Positions 1-13,300 of a DNA stretch of 60,000 nucleotides are shown here, piece by piece. A program made the translations under genes and the position numbers. Position 1 is the first letter of the stretch. Every line of letters begins with the position of its first letter. The DNA is taken from contig JAQGDQ010000114.1 of the NCBI GenBank assembly GCA_030141605.1, forward strand, positions 250,001 to 310,000, in the 5' to 3' direction. Below the pieces are notes generated by a model that was given only the letters and a program-made list of their open reading frames with translations, did no database searches and was not told the origin of the DNA. This DNA is from Tubiluchus corallicola (lineage: Eukaryota; Priapulida; Priapulimorpha; Priapulimorphida; Tubiluchidae).

Positions 1-1859
1 AACGTATACGTTTCTCAATTTTAGTAGATTTTAAGTTGATGTCATACAGCTTAATATGGCGTGCAGGATAAATGTCAATACTTGCTATAGCTGGCTTGGT
101 ACAAAGAAACGGAGAAAGGTGAGAAATTATTAGAACTTGATTAAAAGGTAGTTATCTGCTACTTCGCATATGATTATTAATTATACTAACTGCTATTTTT
201 TACGCAGTTTGTAAGAAGCGTTTTATTGGTAACTGACCGTAAGATAAAGTAAGATATTTCGCTTAATGTCGATCATCTGCAAAAATAACATGACGTTAAA
301 GCCATTTATCGGCTAAATTATAGCATATATGCTCTTCCTTTTGCAAAACGGAAAAATCTTACTGTGGTTTCTATAAAAAGTCTTATTCTGTGATCTGCAA
401 ATTTATTCTTTTAATGCATTGTGATCTGCAAGTTTATTTTTTTAATGAATCAGGTTGCTAGGAGACAGTTTTACCGCAGCGTTTCTAGTACTTACTCGTT
501 CCTGTACATTTGGCGCTAAGCCTTCGTCATACTAATAGTCTGTTATGGGCGTGTATGCTGAATGGGCATAAACGGACATAAAGACGAAAATTAATTACAA
601 AATGCCGCCTTAAAATATATTAAATCTTTGTATTTGTACAACTTGTTGGCTGTGTAATTTTATAAACCACATTCAAGACAATTTGGTTGAGAAAGTACTA
701 ACTTAATTTGACTGAGAAGTCATTAACTATGACGCGGTTAACTTCAAATTTCAATCTAAAATTACAATGATTGTAAATTTACTTGTATGTAAAAGCGCAG
801 AACTTTTAAGCGTCCCCATTTACATTAACTATAATTACCGAATTATCACATAATGTGTGTACTACAGTTTATAATAAGCCACTGATATTCTTAGCCATAA
901 AAATGATTTGTACCCTGGCTGTTACCATTCATATTGTACAATACGATACATTATCCTTGGTAAAAACGTGTACAGTAACTGTATTGATTACACAATCACT
1001 GGCGCTGTGTGTGCTAAATGTTTAGTTAGTATCGATTCCGAGGTTACATGTTGGTAATCCTGTTAAATGTGACCTTCTATTAATACAAGCATTGGTTGGC
1101 TTTTTAGCGGTAAGCTTGAACAAATTTATTGTCATGTATTCATTTTTGTTGAATTTATTTAAAGGATTAAGCATTTTTGCTCATTTGGATTAAAAAGTAC
1201 TATTAGCTGGAAAAAATTAAGTCATGCCTGTTTCTGCAGCAAATCATTTCGACATTAGTTTGCAAAACGCTCTTCAAGTAATTAATAATAATTATACTGA
1301 GTAATTAAAAATAAAATTGGTAATGTATTATACTATCACTGCAAAATTAAATGTTTGAAATTTCTTTTAGAAGATAATGAATTGTTCGCATACGCAGCAT
1401 GTGCTTATTAAAAATACTTTTTCCAGTAACTATTTAACAGTACCTTGTGGCCAATGCTAAACAGTCAATGTGCAATAATTCTTTTACATTTCTGAACACT
1501 GCAAGTCCAAATTCGATATTCCAATAACCCCCAAAGACGTGTTGCTGAAGTGACTGATGTGTCTCAGCCACAGTTGGGTGTCCATGCATATACTTTCTCC
1601 ATCTAATGAAACTTCATAGAGCGAGTATCGAACCCAGGCAGTCATGAGCCATTCTTACGAAACATGTGAAGACCTCTCATTTGTTAGCCCTGCCTAATTA
1701 CAGTGTGGGTAGAGATTGAATTGACTTTACACCAGCTAATCACACAGCACAAAATCCGTTTTATGGTATAAATTCCTTGTGCAAAGAGTTCAAAATATTA
1801 TATCTCCGTGAAACTTTTAGACCGCATTTTTAAATATTGTTGGTTTTTGTCAATTTCAG
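1..1859. other. Left-edge non-coding DNA (5' flank or intron of the SYD-1/SYDE gene)
   Basis: I see no open reading frame of substance. The stretch ends in a good 3' splice site (T-rich tract then CAG at 1857-1859), so at least its right part is an intron and an earlier exon of the SYD-1/SYDE gene probably lies here or outside the window. A tRNA-like segment near 1620-1690 is listed separately. Confidence 0.5.
1605..1700 (-). repeat. Possible tRNA-derived SINE fragment
   Basis: On the minus strand this reads CTGGGTTCGATACTCGCTC, which resembles a polymerase III B box (GGTTCGANNCC), preceded by an A-box-like GGCTAACAAATGAGAGG about 50 bases upstream. No cloverleaf could be drawn for a functional tRNA, so a SINE head is the likelier reading. 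Confidence 0.3.
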
Positions 1860-1961
1860 GACGAGCCAAGTGAGCAGATGGCACAGGATGGAGTGGCAGT
1901 TACAAGGAGGAAACAACCGGAACAGCCACCTCATCCTGGCAAGGATGCGGGAGTGGTTAAG
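1860..1961 (+). CDS. syd-1 (SYDE): SYD-1/SYDE exon a (N-terminal region)
   Basis: 34 codons, phase 0 at both ends, flanked by TTTCAG and GTAATT. It encodes a hydrophilic Pro/Gln/Lys-rich segment. It contains an ATG at 1878 that could be the start codon, but the reading frame is open up to the acceptor. Confidence 0.65.
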
Positions 1962-4223
1962 GTAATTACGATATTCAGTGAAAAATACCTGATAATTTAT
2001 ATGCAAGAATGAAATCAAATACATGAAAAGTTCAAATTATTGGGTATTAGAGACTGTGTCATCAAGTGTTGCAATAATAGCATGGGAGATTGACATCATT
2101 GTTTTATGGTTCTCCTGAAAAATGATATCATGCCCTAACTAAGGACTTGTAGTCAGAACTTCATTATAACTGTAAGGGTTTATTAATTTGATTAATTCCT
2201 ACACAATCAATTAGCCTGTGGGGAGGGTATTTCCTGTTTTATACGTTTCCTTGCTGGCTGTCATCCAGAATTACTAAAAGACTTTATTTACTTCAACCTT
2301 ATTGCATTTTTAGGTTCAGCCAGATTTTCGGAGAGTGAGTGGCATCACAACAGAGATATTCAACCAGATCCAGCAAGTGGAGAATGAGAATGGTATTCCC
2401 ATGCTTAAGAAAAATGTGGAAATGACAATCCGCGTGCTCGACAGCGGTGCTAATGGAATACCAAAGAAAGTGGAAGGAACTGTAGGCGAAGATCATCTCG
2501 TTCAAAATGTGGAAATAATCAAACGTCCAGGCCAGACTCTTGGATTGTACATTCGGGAAGGAAATGGTTGGGACAGAACTGATGGGGTTTTCATTTCAAG
2601 AATGGCTCCAGGCAGTGTGGTAGAACAAAGTCACATTTTGCGTGTAGGTGATGAAATAGTGAGTGTTAATTCTGTTGATGTCACTCGTATGAGCCTAGAT
2701 GATGTAGTCATTATTATGTCAATACCCCGACGTTTGGTGCTAACTGTGCGTAGTCCTCGGACTACAAATGGCAAAAGATTGAGTTTACCAGGAACAGAAA
2801 CCGAAGAAGCTAGTGCACGCATTGTTCAGCAAAGGTCCAGCTCTTACTCAGCTATGCCAGCGACTGAGCAGGATGATGAGCTATATTACAATTCTCAGCC
2901 ACCACGTATAACACGTACCTTCCCCCAAGTAATTCATGGTTACAGTGAGGGTAGTAGTCCACGTAGTGAGGAGAGCGAGAGGTCTAGTGACCATTCGGAT
3001 TATTACATGACTGAACGCAGGGACTATCGCGCACATACCCATGCAACGGGTCCACGACATTTAGAACGCGCATACATATCTGCAAGCGGAAAATTAAAGC
3101 TTGCTCCTGCTCAACCATTAACTAGCACCAGAATGTTAAGGCCTGATGTACACAGGCCTCCACCTAGATATACTAGACATGAAAAACTTAGTCCTAAACA
3201 CAGGTTAGAACATGAACGAACATGGTCGCGTGAGAGGTATGATCGACATTCAGAATACTCTCACCCATCAGTTCGTGATCACTATCGACCAGATCGGCCT
3301 GCCCGTAGTGATATATATCGGCCGGTTTACATTGATCCTCATGCAGTACAGCAGTATCCTGATCAGCCAGAATGGTCTGGGTCTGGATATGTTTCTGATG
3401 GTGGTTATGTGGAACGACGACCTCAGATGCGGGTTAGGCGTACCTTATCACCAGAATGTGCCTCCGATTCAGAGGTGACTCATATCTACAGTACCAGAAC
3501 TCCTTTGGTACGTCGACAGCAACAGCGATACCAAGAGGATCTGGACAATCATAGTCGTAGCAATTCACTGCCAAGGATGAGTAGTAATGGAGAAGTTGCA
3601 GAGTTCAGGCATTGGCTGCAAAAGTTCGATGCCTTGTCCCATGAACTACAAGAATTGAATGGTGGCGAAGGAGATAAACCTATGTCTGAAAAACATGTGT
3701 CTCCAATCAAAGGTAAGTAGACCAGTTGTTCATTGCAGTTTTTTATTATTATTATATCTCTCTTAGTCAGTCTCAAAAGTCATAACATTGCTTATTGTTT
3801 CTTTGTTGGAAAAATATTATTTATTTAAGAAATACTATTTCACATTGAGAAAAATAATGATACAATGTAATAAATACATGGTTTAGGTCCGTTTCCCAGA
3901 AAAAGTGTATCACAAAAAACTTTTTGCAGAAAAACCATTTCCTGGAAACAATGACTTCCCAGAAAATTTTTTTGACAGAAAAATCACGGTTACATTTTCA
4001 ATTCTAAATTTGCTATTTTAGTAGGATAAAGCCTTTGATTTCTCTTTCTCTGTTTGCTTCTCCCTCTTTGCCACCATCCCTTCCTATTTCCTTTCTCCTC
4101 TATGTGTCTTTTTTCCTGTCTCACTGTATGTCTCTCCTTGTCCTCTCCATCTCCCTCTCATCATCATCATCATCATCTATCTCCCTTCCACTCCCTCCCT
4201 TTCCCCCACTCTCTCTCTCTCTC

Positions 4224-4303
<80 letters not shown>

Positions 4304-7300
4304 TCTCTCTCTCTGTGTCTGTCTGTTTCTTCCTCATTATCTCTCCCATTTGTCTTCTTCCATTCTCTCTCTGTCATTCTCTCCCCCTTTAGCTTTCCCT
4401 TCTCTCATTCCCTTTCCGCCCTCTTCTTTCCCCTCTGCCCCGTCTTTCTTCCTTCTTGTTCTTTCTCTGTCTTGTCTCTTTCTCTCCCTCTCTTTCAACC
4501 TTTCTCTCTCTCTCTCTTTCGCTTTCTCTGTCTCTCTCTTTCATTCTTTCTGTTTCTACTCACCTTTAGTAATCTAAAACACTGATTAATTACTATCAAA
4601 AATTCGTTTTATTTTGTTTCATTTAAAATGACGCATTATTTAAGCGGTCAATCTTGGTTTTTTAAATTTTGTTTTGGAAAAAATTTTGTTTTGAAACCTC
4701 GTTGCTAGAATTTAAATTTGTTTTAGAGGGAAATTGCTTTCTGAAAATAATTTGCATTGTATCATTTGCTGCATATAATTACTTCAAATTCAGTTAATGT
4801 TCATAGGATTTTGAAATAAAGGTTAATAAATAATAATTATAAGAAATGAAAACACCAAAAAACCAAGGCTTTGCACACCACACAATTTGTTAATATCAGC
4901 ATTTGCCCAATAAATTATGCTCCTTCAGAAAATTTTTTACAGGTTCTTTTATGGCAGGACAAGATTCTAGTTCATTATCAAGATAATACTTTGAGATGAA
5001 ATGTTGAATTTGCAGATATTTCACAGTCACGTTCGGATACATGTACATCTTCTCTAAACTCCGAGAAACGAACGAAATACAGTAAGAGTAAGAGTAACAG
5101 TAAGAGTAAGGCACTGGTTAACTTTGGTAGCAATTACACGCCGTGATTACTCAATATATGTGTATATGGAAAGGTCAATGTGATTCGCTACCTAGTCATT
5201 CTGACGGTGCAAATCTACTTTTTGTCTTAACGAGTGACCATTTTTTGTTATGTGATGCCTATTAATCAATACACGTAGCCCAAATAAATCTATTTTTTAT
5301 TGCGCTCTATCAAAAACGATTTTTTACATTTTCTGTGAATTTTTTTCTGGGAAGTAAATTTTCGGGCAAAAAACTTTTCTGTGAAACGAGTCTACCTCTA
5401 AATGTACAAATGTTTGCAATACACAAATGATCACGTTTGTGTGTTTATAATATGTCATTTTAGGTCAATTGAGAAAGAGTAGTGAGGGTGTACATTATAT
5501 ATCATAGTTCAGATAAGTCATAATCAAACATTGCATTGCTGCTTTACCTAGAGAAACATTCTTTGATCTAATCTCAGAAAAGTACTGCAACAAAGTTGCA
5601 TAGCAGCATGTCAAATATTTAGTCCCATACTGCTCGCTCTTGTCACGTCGAATTGGGGTTTTGCAATCATTTTAGTTTATAATTAGTTTCAGAATGGTCT
5701 TCTAAAAGTATACGCCTATTCAGATTTTACTTCAGTACATATGTTATTGGGTTTAGACCCTATCATGATAGTGTATAAAAGTTTGGAAGTAGGAAACTTT
5801 AATGCAACAATACAAATTTTACAATGCATGCATACTCTCATGATGGCACTCAAAATACGGCCGGTGGAGGTATTACATGAGAAATAACTAATTAACATGT
5901 GACTTTACTTTAATAATTGTATTTTGTAAAAGAACTAATCGTCATTGAAATGTTGCTTTTCATAAGAATCTGCCAGACTGTATGTGTGAACCAGCGCCTT
6001 TTGAAGGTTGTTTGACGATTGTGCTAATAAAAGTGCAAAAAAAAATACGTGTTGTCTAAATGGACTTTAGTCCAACTTTGGCTGGAGTCTGTATTACGGT
6101 CTCACCAAATATTTTCGCGATTTCCCGGAAAACTGCAAGCGTGAAACAAAAGACTGAAAGAACATACTTTATTGATCATATATATGCACACACGTGAAAC
6201 CCAGGAGGAGATTCGTCGGCATCGTGTCGCCTGATTTGAAAGCAGATAATTTGTTGCGCTTAGAGTATAGATTTAGGATTATGCGTCTGCGACCTTTAAC
6301 ATACATACATAAGATGACGAATCGATTTTATAATAATTAATACGGCGACGTATAATGCCGTGAATGTTTCTGACAGCACTTAGTTGGCAGTGGTTCAAAT
6401 ATTCACAAACAGTAAATGTTTTTTATTGCGTTAATTGCAACAAAATGAAGCTAGTTACCATGCAATGAAACTGACGGTCATAGCTACCTTAAGATTAAGC
6501 AAATATCGTTTTGGCACTGAAAGTTAAGCAACGAACTTACAGCATGTGCATAATATTTTGTACAATGTCACCTAAAGTATTGTGCTTCACAAACTCGAGT
6601 TTGCTAGAAAAGACGCTGACAAAGCCCAACAACGCTTTAATCGCTGAGGTAATCCCGGAAACGTTATATACACCATTTCAGTCGTACAAATAGAACTCAT
6701 TGTTTTTTAAAACTTTCTCGGTTTTGCAAAAAGTTCAGGAAGGTTGGTCATGCATTCAGTGTACATGTCTCACGTACGATTTTTGTTGATAACGGCAGTT
6801 GAGCGACTATATTTGGTAGCATGGCAACATCCTCTGCGCCATCTTTAGTTCAAGTCTGCAACTGAACGAATGGCTGTTTGCGCATCATTTGATGCCCAAT
6901 AAGCGGGTATGTCGAAATTTCATGTTGTACTTGCACGCTTGCTTTGTAGCTGGGCTAAAAACAGTTACTATGTAAAAGTGATAACCCTACCTAGTACCTA
7001 ACTTTGTTTTCATTTCATAGGTGGCTCAATAACATTATCATATCAATTTCAGCGCTCTTACCCAAGGACAATTTCTCTTTCACAAACACGTGCAACTCGC
7101 TCACGGAATATTTTTGTTGTTGAAAATTATGTTAGTTTGTGATGTCATCAGTAGTTGGGCTCGCCGCCGTTAATTAAGTTTTTAATCTATTATTTAATTA
7201 TCAGAAACGATTTTGCCCTATTAATTGTGTTAAAATGTATACTTTTTATCAGACTTGAAAATTGGGTAGTACCTGAAAAACGATCCATTAATATTAACAG

Positions 7301-10300
7301 CAAATCATTTAGTAAGACTTAGCAATTCATATTAAAGCAAAACCGGACCGAATGTTAAACTGTAAAAAAACATATTATTTAAAATATTGAAAGGAAACAG
7401 TTTTTAAGAATTAATGAGTTACGTGAAAGAATTATGGAATATTTTTGTTGTTGAAAATTATGTTAGTTTGTGATGTCATCAATAGTTGGGTTCGCCGCCG
7501 TTAATTAAGTTTTTAGTCTATTATTTAATTATCATGAACGCTTTTGCAGTATTAATTGTGTTAAAATGTATACTTTTTAAAATGGGACTTGAAAATGGGT
7601 TAGTATATGAAAAATCGTTTTCCTTTAACAGACTTTACTTGAAACAGCATGCACAACCTCAGGTGGACTGCATGTGTGCCTATACTGTAACGCTGAACAT
7701 GTAGACTTAATCGACAGTAGTGGTGGTGGTGGTGGCGGCGGCAGCGGCAGGTCGGCAGCGGCAGGTCGGCAGCAGCAGCAACAGTAGTAGTAGCAATATT
7801 AATAACAAATGTTTGTTGACTTAGTGGCGTATTTATGTTACACGCACATGCGCGGGGTAAACAAGCGACTACCTGCAACAAAAGTATTAATGGTGGTGGT
7901 ACGCTGAACTTACACAATTATAATACACGTATTCTTTCGCACAAAAATTCATTAATTTGTTTTATCGGCGTTTCTTTTACTCAAACTCTGTAATTATGAC
8001 GATGCTTGATTTACGTAAGCGTTTCTTCGTATTTTTGAAAACATTTTACTTATCTAAAATGAGTATACGTGTCATTATTAGTTACATGAAGCCATGTACC
8101 GTGGTAGTCCCTTATTCATTTATTTTCCAATCAATAATATTGCGCAGAGAGCCCTGCGTGGAGGAAAATCCCCTTGAAATGACACTACAGCGTTGTTATC
8201 TGTTACTTTGTGAAGAGTAAAATTAGTCTTGCAGTAGAGTTTTTCAAAATTGAGCAGGTTTTTAACTTGCTTGGCTTCGATACTTGTCTGTCTGCGTCAA
8301 TACAATAAATTTCTCTGTATAAATAGGACATTGATTCTTTATAAAGACTTTGAACGGGCAATATATTTTCACAAAAGTTGCTGTGCCCAGAGTTTACTAT
8401 TTTCTTAGAATTTTATTGAAATTTGCAAAACATAGAAATTTATACTTCCGCGCTTACTCGTTTATTAATCCTCCCGGGTTACAAGCATCATACGTTACCT
8501 TCTCCAAGATCCTTGCTCACTCTACTCTAAGCCCTCCCCGGAAAACTAAATTCAGGTTTCGTTATCTGCTTGCGTAAATGTCAGCATCAAAACCGGCATG
8601 CATTCAGTTTTACGAATAAATGCCGGGCGGAGAGTACCAGTGAAATTTTCGAGAGTTATCCCCAAAAAATTGACCCTAATGGGAAGAAAATAAAGAAAAC
8701 TCTCCGTTCTCTTTTATAGACTGTAGTTCCTCCATGTATAAGCCTACCACATCTTATCGTGATCCGATCGCTCATTACGAAACCTTAGCACTTTTAAGAA
8801 GTGTGTGCACTGTATAGCAACAACAACGTAAGTACTAATTACCGCACTTACCGGTGGTGCAAAAATTCAACTGAAACTGTTAATGTGCAACAGTATTATA
8901 TAAATCGCTAACTTAGTGAAAATAGCTTAGGTTATTTCGTGAATGTGCTTAATAATCTTAATAATACATCGCATTTTTAGCTGCTGAAAAATGCCGATCC
9001 AAACAAATAAGAGCGTTACTAGCTAATACCCATTTATTTTGCGAATTTTTAAGCGTTAGGTCAGTTTCACGAAGAAGACAGCGGATCTTTAAAAGGTAAT
9101 CCACTACCAGGATTTGAACCCAGAACCAAGTGATTGCATAAGTCGCAAGGTTTGACCCAATATAGCGCTGTAGGTTTGATTAATTAAAAATGGCTGTTGA
9201 TTAGTGAGCACGAAGAAGAATGGTCTTCTACAACCCTTTAGTAAGTCATTTGTAGTAGGAAAAAGTTCAGATTTCATTGAACTATCAAAAACAGCGTGAC
9301 AGCCATGTAAAAAGTAATTGTGAGTTCCGCGGTAACAATATTACTTCATGAATTCGAAGAGGTACAAAATAGCTATGCAGTGAGCAAATTCAGAGTGGAT
9401 GAATAATTTTAGTCAGAAGTTAATAGATTATATTTCATGAAAATTTAATGACGAAAAAGCATCGGTAAATGCGGTCGCTTTTAAAGGCATGGGTTCAACT
9501 TTGAAGCTCATTTCCTCTCATTCAGCTTTGGATATCTTTGTGCATCATCTATTCCATCCTCCTTGATTTCCGTTTCATCATAGACACAGACACAGTATTA
9601 GCGCTCCAGCAGCACGGAGTTGACGCCATACATGTTTGACTTGGAAGCCTTGAACATGCTCACTTAATTACGTAGACGGAGTAAATCACTTTGATAGATG
9701 GTCAGACATGCAGAATTGATCGCGGTACTTAGTGTTCAGGCGTAGTAACTGTGCCGTGCTTATGAACCAATTTGAACATTTTTCATCTAATCGAAGAGTC
9801 TGCTGCCCCAAGTTATCATGCATAGATCGAATATTGCAGTAATAGCATTGCTGGTTCGTATGTTTTTCATGCCCCCCAAACATATTTAGCTAAAGCGTTT
9901 ACCCACGAAGTTCTCTTGGCTTCAGGTGGATAAACTGGTAAATAGCTAGAGATAAATAATGGACACAAGGGGAAATATAAAAATACTTCCAATAAGACCT
10001 TTTGCGTGGTTATCATACATCTGTCAGCAGATGGCCAGTACCGAAATCCGTAGCGGGGGAGTATAGGTGCGCTTGCTTGACGACTTAATTAAGGACCTGA
10101 ATGTAGAAAAATGTAGGTACATGTAAACTATTAATTTATTATAAGTTTACAGTCTGCTCTTCACCTGCAAAGAGCTTGTTTGCTAATTAATAAATAGGCG
10201 GTCCGAATTTTAAATTTGCTGAATTCGTGTTGTTTTCAAGAAGTGATGCTTGAAATAATTCGCAGCTTTACTTGTAACTGTTTCTTGTAGTGTCCGAAAA

Positions 10301-13300
10301 CTGACAGAAGTTTATATACATCTTGCTTACAAAATGTTTGAGTGCTGGGATTCATTGACTGTCTATTGGAGATCGCTTATTGGTCAGTACATGCAACCAC
10401 TTTCATGGCGCCTACTATGGCTTGATTTAAGAGTGGTCAATAAGTGATCTCCAATATATTATCAATGAATTTCAGCATAAAAAAATTTTGTACACTAGAT
10501 GTAATATGAGTCTCTGACAGTTCCCGCAGTAAATGAAGAGCTGTATCTCTTCCTAAAACGAATAAGTAGTGGGCTGTGTCGTCTGTCCTTCACAAGGTTG
10601 TTGGATAGAACTTAACTATAAATACAGTTTTTCTTGAATTGTTCCAGTTAAAAACACTAGTTCGAGGTATGAGCATATAATGCTAACTGGTTCTAAACAT
10701 CCGACAACAGTATGGTGTGCGCAATGTGCGACAACGCATTGTGACATTCACAGCTTGTCTAACAAAAAACTGAACGCCTACAGACTTATAAGACTACCCA
10801 CTTTTTGCTGTTCGAGCAATGATTGTCTACGCTGTCAGTTTTATTATATATCAGTCACGTATGGCAATACTAGCATTAGCAATCTTTACGTCCGTAAACT
10901 TTGAATTTATTAAAGTTTGTTTTTTAGCCAAACCCTCCAAATACAGTGGAGATGTATTCACGTCAGAAGAATACCGTGCCTGGTTAAACCGTGTTTCTTC
11001 TACCTCAGCAATATACGAAACTGTGCGCAGCCAAAGACACGCCGATATACAGAAACGTTTCTCTCGAATACAGAGTGCAGAAACTATGTTGAATGATGGT
11101 GCTGCCACTGATGGGGACATGACCGCAGAAGAATTGGAAGCACAGTTGAGAGAGTTACAACCTTTAGCCCCATCGCTAGCCCGCACCTCCAGCGACAAGC
11201 GTGCACAACCCCAGACTGTTCAGAAACGTGTGCGGTACTTGTTGGATGACGGTGGCAAAGCCTACATTCCCAATCCTTCCCCAACAAAAGCATCAGAGAG
11301 TAGGCAGATACCATTAGACATAAACCCTACCGACTTCCTCAGGTATAAATCGGAAAAGTTTGACGAACATCATCGGAGTAGGAAAACTCTTTCCGGTTTA
11401 CTCACTGTGCATTTATATGCTGGTCGTGGACTTAAGACATCCACACGTTCAGATCAATATAGAGATCTGTATTGTGTAATTGAACTAGACCGATTACATA
11501 AAGCTCGAACTGGGGTCCGAACTGGAGATCAAAATTTCGATTGGGACGAAACATTTGATATTGATTTAGCCCAAAATCAAGACATCGACTTTCTTGTGTA
11601 CAGCTGGGACCCACAGTTTCGGCACAACTTGTGTTACAAAGCTTCTGTTTATTTAATACCTCTGTTTCGTCATTACAAAATGTTAAATCTAGCAATTAAA
11701 ATGGAGCCAAGGGGCACATTATATGTACGCCTGGTATATACAGAACCGAAACTTGTTCTGAAACGAACGCCGTCAATACGGCGAAATGCTGTGTTTGGGG
11801 TTGATTTAGAAACTATAGTAAAACGTGAAAATAGTGGACTGGGTGTACCTATTCTAGTCAAGCGTTGCATAGAAGAAGTCGAGAAAAGAGGTTTAGATAT
11901 AATAGGATTGTATCAACTGTGTGGATCAGCGGTTAGAAAAGTGGAATTGCGTCGTATGTTTGAAAGAAATGCCAGAACAGCTGACTTGACACCAGAGAGT
12001 GTTCCCGATGTCAACGTCATAACAGGTATCTAGTTACATTCTTGATAGAAGCTTCAATCTTTATTTGACCAAGCAATAATGAATAATTAAAACCTACAAT
12101 AAAGCATAGCATTGCTGACAAGTATGCTCTAAATAATATTTTAGATCACTAGTGAATATTGTCCAACACAGCACTTTAGTGACAACAACATATACTTGAT
12201 TTTTTTTTGCAAACTTAATTGTGTTTGGAGAATGCGAAGAAAGATATGACTGTTAGCTCATGAGTCATTAGCTCATTGACATTAAGAATACAAGTACTTA
12301 TACTGCAGTTCCTTTTACAGGCGTGTTGAAAGATTATTTGCGAGAGTTACCTGAACCATTAATAACAGATTGCTTATATCAAATGGTAGTTGATGCACTC
12401 AGTGTCTGTTTGCCGGAAGATCCAGAGGGCAGCGCTCGATTAATGCTCAGTATTCTTGACTGCCTTCCAAAAACTAATAAAGTAAGTTTGATGGGCTTAT
12501 AAATTGTTAAGTGCAATGTTTATTGTAATGAATTGTTGATTCCTTTTTGATGGAGCTGTTTGTTCACACCATTGGCCAGAGTCAATCTCCAAATCCATCA
12601 CATGTCAATTAGTTATTTACTTCAATTACTTCAATGGTTGCCAGGTAAATAAGTCATAGTGTGTATTCACTCATTGTACACGTACCCACATAAATGTGAA
12701 TGCTGTAATAATGCCACCAGTTTCACCAATGAATCACATGATTGTGGGACATGTTGTGTATATAAACCACAGTCACCATCTAAATGGATTGCAAATGCCA
12801 GTTAAACTAATGACAGCAAAACTTTTGCAGAAAAAATTTGTCAGCATGTATAATTAGCCTAATTGCATTGCTTGCTGACATGGGTAGATTCCAGTGATTC
12901 CATAATCATAACAAAGTTGTTAGTATTCTTCCTTTGTTCCAGTTTTTGCACCGAGTTTTGTTTAGATGATGCATAGCAAGAGGAGAAGATTTTCTGCGAC
13001 ATTCACCCAAAATAGAAACCAAATTGATCCCTAATCCAGAAACTGTTTTCTATTTAGGCCTGCCAAACTCAATTACTTGCAGCAGTCATCGCTTATGAGA
13101 TATCGATCAGGAAGCTGCAGATTTGTTCAAATCAATATTGTATTGTTTCAGGCTTGGAGAGCTTTAATGTACAGAACTGCAAATCAGGCTACATAGTCAG
13201 TATAAAGCTTTTGCATTGGGAAAGGCTCGTACAAATTTTAAATACTTGTCCACGTTGGATGTTTTCATAATTATTTACCCTGAGTATCCACATGTGCAAA

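Larger units (their letters stand above)
3713..10927 (+). other. 7.2 kb SYD-1/SYDE intron with repeats
   Basis: Large GT-AG intron between the PDZ and C2 exons. It holds an inverted-repeat element (3884-5398) with a long pyrimidine tract inside, a 180-base direct repeat pair (7105 and 7436), a GGC-rich minisatellite (7715-7795), a tRNA-like fragment (9075-9160) and a long imperfect palindrome (10301-10520). The ORFs inside show no family resemblance and I treat them as chance. Confidence 0.75.

Noticed and set aside
1605-1700. Functional tRNA gene
   Set aside because: B-box-like sequence is present, but no acceptor stem or anticodon arm can be folded; kept only as a SINE-type fragment.
4035-4577. 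180-codon open frame of Ser/Leu/Pro
   Set aside because: It is the translation of a (CT)n-rich pyrimidine tract; two other frames are equally open and repetitive.
7600-7917. 105-codon minus-strand frame with a His run
   Set aside because: The His and Ala runs come from the (GGT)n/(GCA)n minisatellite; the rest lies in repeat DNA.
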